From: Roseateles sp.
GTDB lineage: Bacteria > Pseudomonadota > Gammaproteobacteria > Burkholderiales > Burkholderiaceae_C
DNA: 34,977 bases
Direction: 5' to 3'
Assembly: GCA_015657635.1 (NCBI GenBank)
Contig: JACDQM010000124.1
Coordinates: forward strand, 1-34,977
The notes under the pieces were generated by a model. That model did no database searches and was not told where the DNA came from. It was given only the letters and a program-made list of their open reading frames with translations. The position numbers and the translations under genes were made by a program. Each line of letters starts with the position of its first letter. The stretch's first letter is position 1. Positions 34,732 through 34,977 of the stretch are shown here, piece by piece.

Positions 34732-34977
34732 TCAAGGTAGCGGGATGGCTTCGATCATGGCGCGCACCTGCTCGCGCGCACCGCGGCCGGCGCCGGCGCG
34801 CGGCCGCAGCCGGTGGGCGATGGTCTGGGGCAGGATGGCCTGGATGTCGTCGGGCGAGACATAGTCGCGCTGGTCCAGCAGCGCGCAGGCGCGGGCAGCG
34901 CGCAGCACCGCGAGGCCGGCGCGCGGCTCGAGGCCGTTCGACAAACCCACTGGACCCCGAGGCCGGGTGGACGGGCG
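34732..34977 (-). CDS. MoxR-family AAA ATPase, C-terminal part (runs off the window)
   Basis: The last 80 or so residues of a MoxR-type AAA+ ATPase; the gene continues beyond the right edge. The lid-domain signature LEPRAGLAVLRAARACALLD is followed by DYVSPDDIQAILPQTIAHRL, both typical of MoxR proteins. The Walker motifs are outside the window. MoxR ATPases act as chaperones for partner complexes containing DUF58/VWA proteins, matching the next two genes. The stop at 34732-34734 sits one base from the DUF58 start. Confidence 0.85.
   Translation of the reverse strand, partial: RPSTRPRGPVGLSNGLEPRAGLAVLRAARACALLDQRDYVSPDDIQAILPQTIAHRLRPRAGAGRGAREQVRAMIEAIPLP

Overview
The window is a roughly 35 kb piece of a GC-rich chromosome. 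Gene content (PEP-CTERM protein, paired DUF1800/DUF1501 genes, MoxR-DUF58-transglutaminase operon, Pseudomonas-type aot/argR/aru genes, ScoAB, DsbB-RidA pair) and the protein sequences suggest a betaproteobacterium of the order Burkholderiales, probably near Roseateles/Paucibacter. That placement is inference. No rRNA, tRNA, insertion sequence, prophage or CRISPR array was seen; this looks like an ordinary chromosomal region with one specialised catabolic island.

Layout. (1) 100-1957, + strand: short-chain dehydrogenase, YceH, hotdog thioesterase. (2) 2064-4822, - strand: TonB-dependent receptor. (3) 5117-12522, + strand: a secreted cyanophycinase followed by a tightly packed aotQ-aotM-aotO-aotP-argR-aruF-aruG set for arginine uptake, arginine-responsive control and the first step of arginine succinyltransferase catabolism. 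(4) 12547-15897, - strand: porin, two-domain solute-binding protein, PaaI-like thioesterase and PAS-LuxR regulator. (5) 16006-17365, + strand: succinyl-CoA:3-ketoacid CoA-transferase subunits and a strong terminator. (6) 17560-20818, + strand: DUF1800 and Tat-exported DUF1501. (7) 20831-22921, - strand: lipoprotein with an HELAH motif. (8) 22986-25626, + strand: lipidated gamma-glutamyltransferase-like enzyme and a PEP-CTERM protein. (9) 25633-27880, - strand: UbiM-like hydroxylase, DsbB, RidA. (10) 28013-30499, + strand: ComEC. (11) 30472 to the right edge, - strand: MltB-type transglycosylase and the TgpA-like/DUF58/MoxR operon.

Most interesting is the divergent TonB receptor/cyanophycinase-aot-argR-aru island. 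In Pseudomonas aeruginosa the corresponding operon begins with the periplasmic binding protein AotJ. Here that place is taken by a secreted cyanophycinase, the enzyme that cuts the cyanobacterial Asp-Arg polymer into beta-Asp-Arg dipeptides. The receptor-cyanophycinase intergenic region carries two direct repeats exactly 21 bp apart that fit the P. aeruginosa ArgR half-site TGTCGC-N8-AA except at the first base, plus a third, full match on the opposite strand. Together this suggests an ArgR-controlled system for scavenging cyanophycin or arginine-rich peptides: outer-membrane receptor, exported depolymerase, inner-membrane importer, a zinc amidohydrolase (AotO) that might split the dipeptide, and arginine succinylation.

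Several genes (SDR, thioesterase, TonB receptor, cyanophycinase, DUF1800, DUF58, perhaps the HELAH lipoprotein) have reading frames broken by small indels in short G/C runs, nearly all explained by loss of one G or C, with strong homology continuing in the next frame. I read this as probable sequencing or assembly error rather than true gene decay, but type the mid-gene breaks as pseudogene because the given sequence does not encode one continuous protein.
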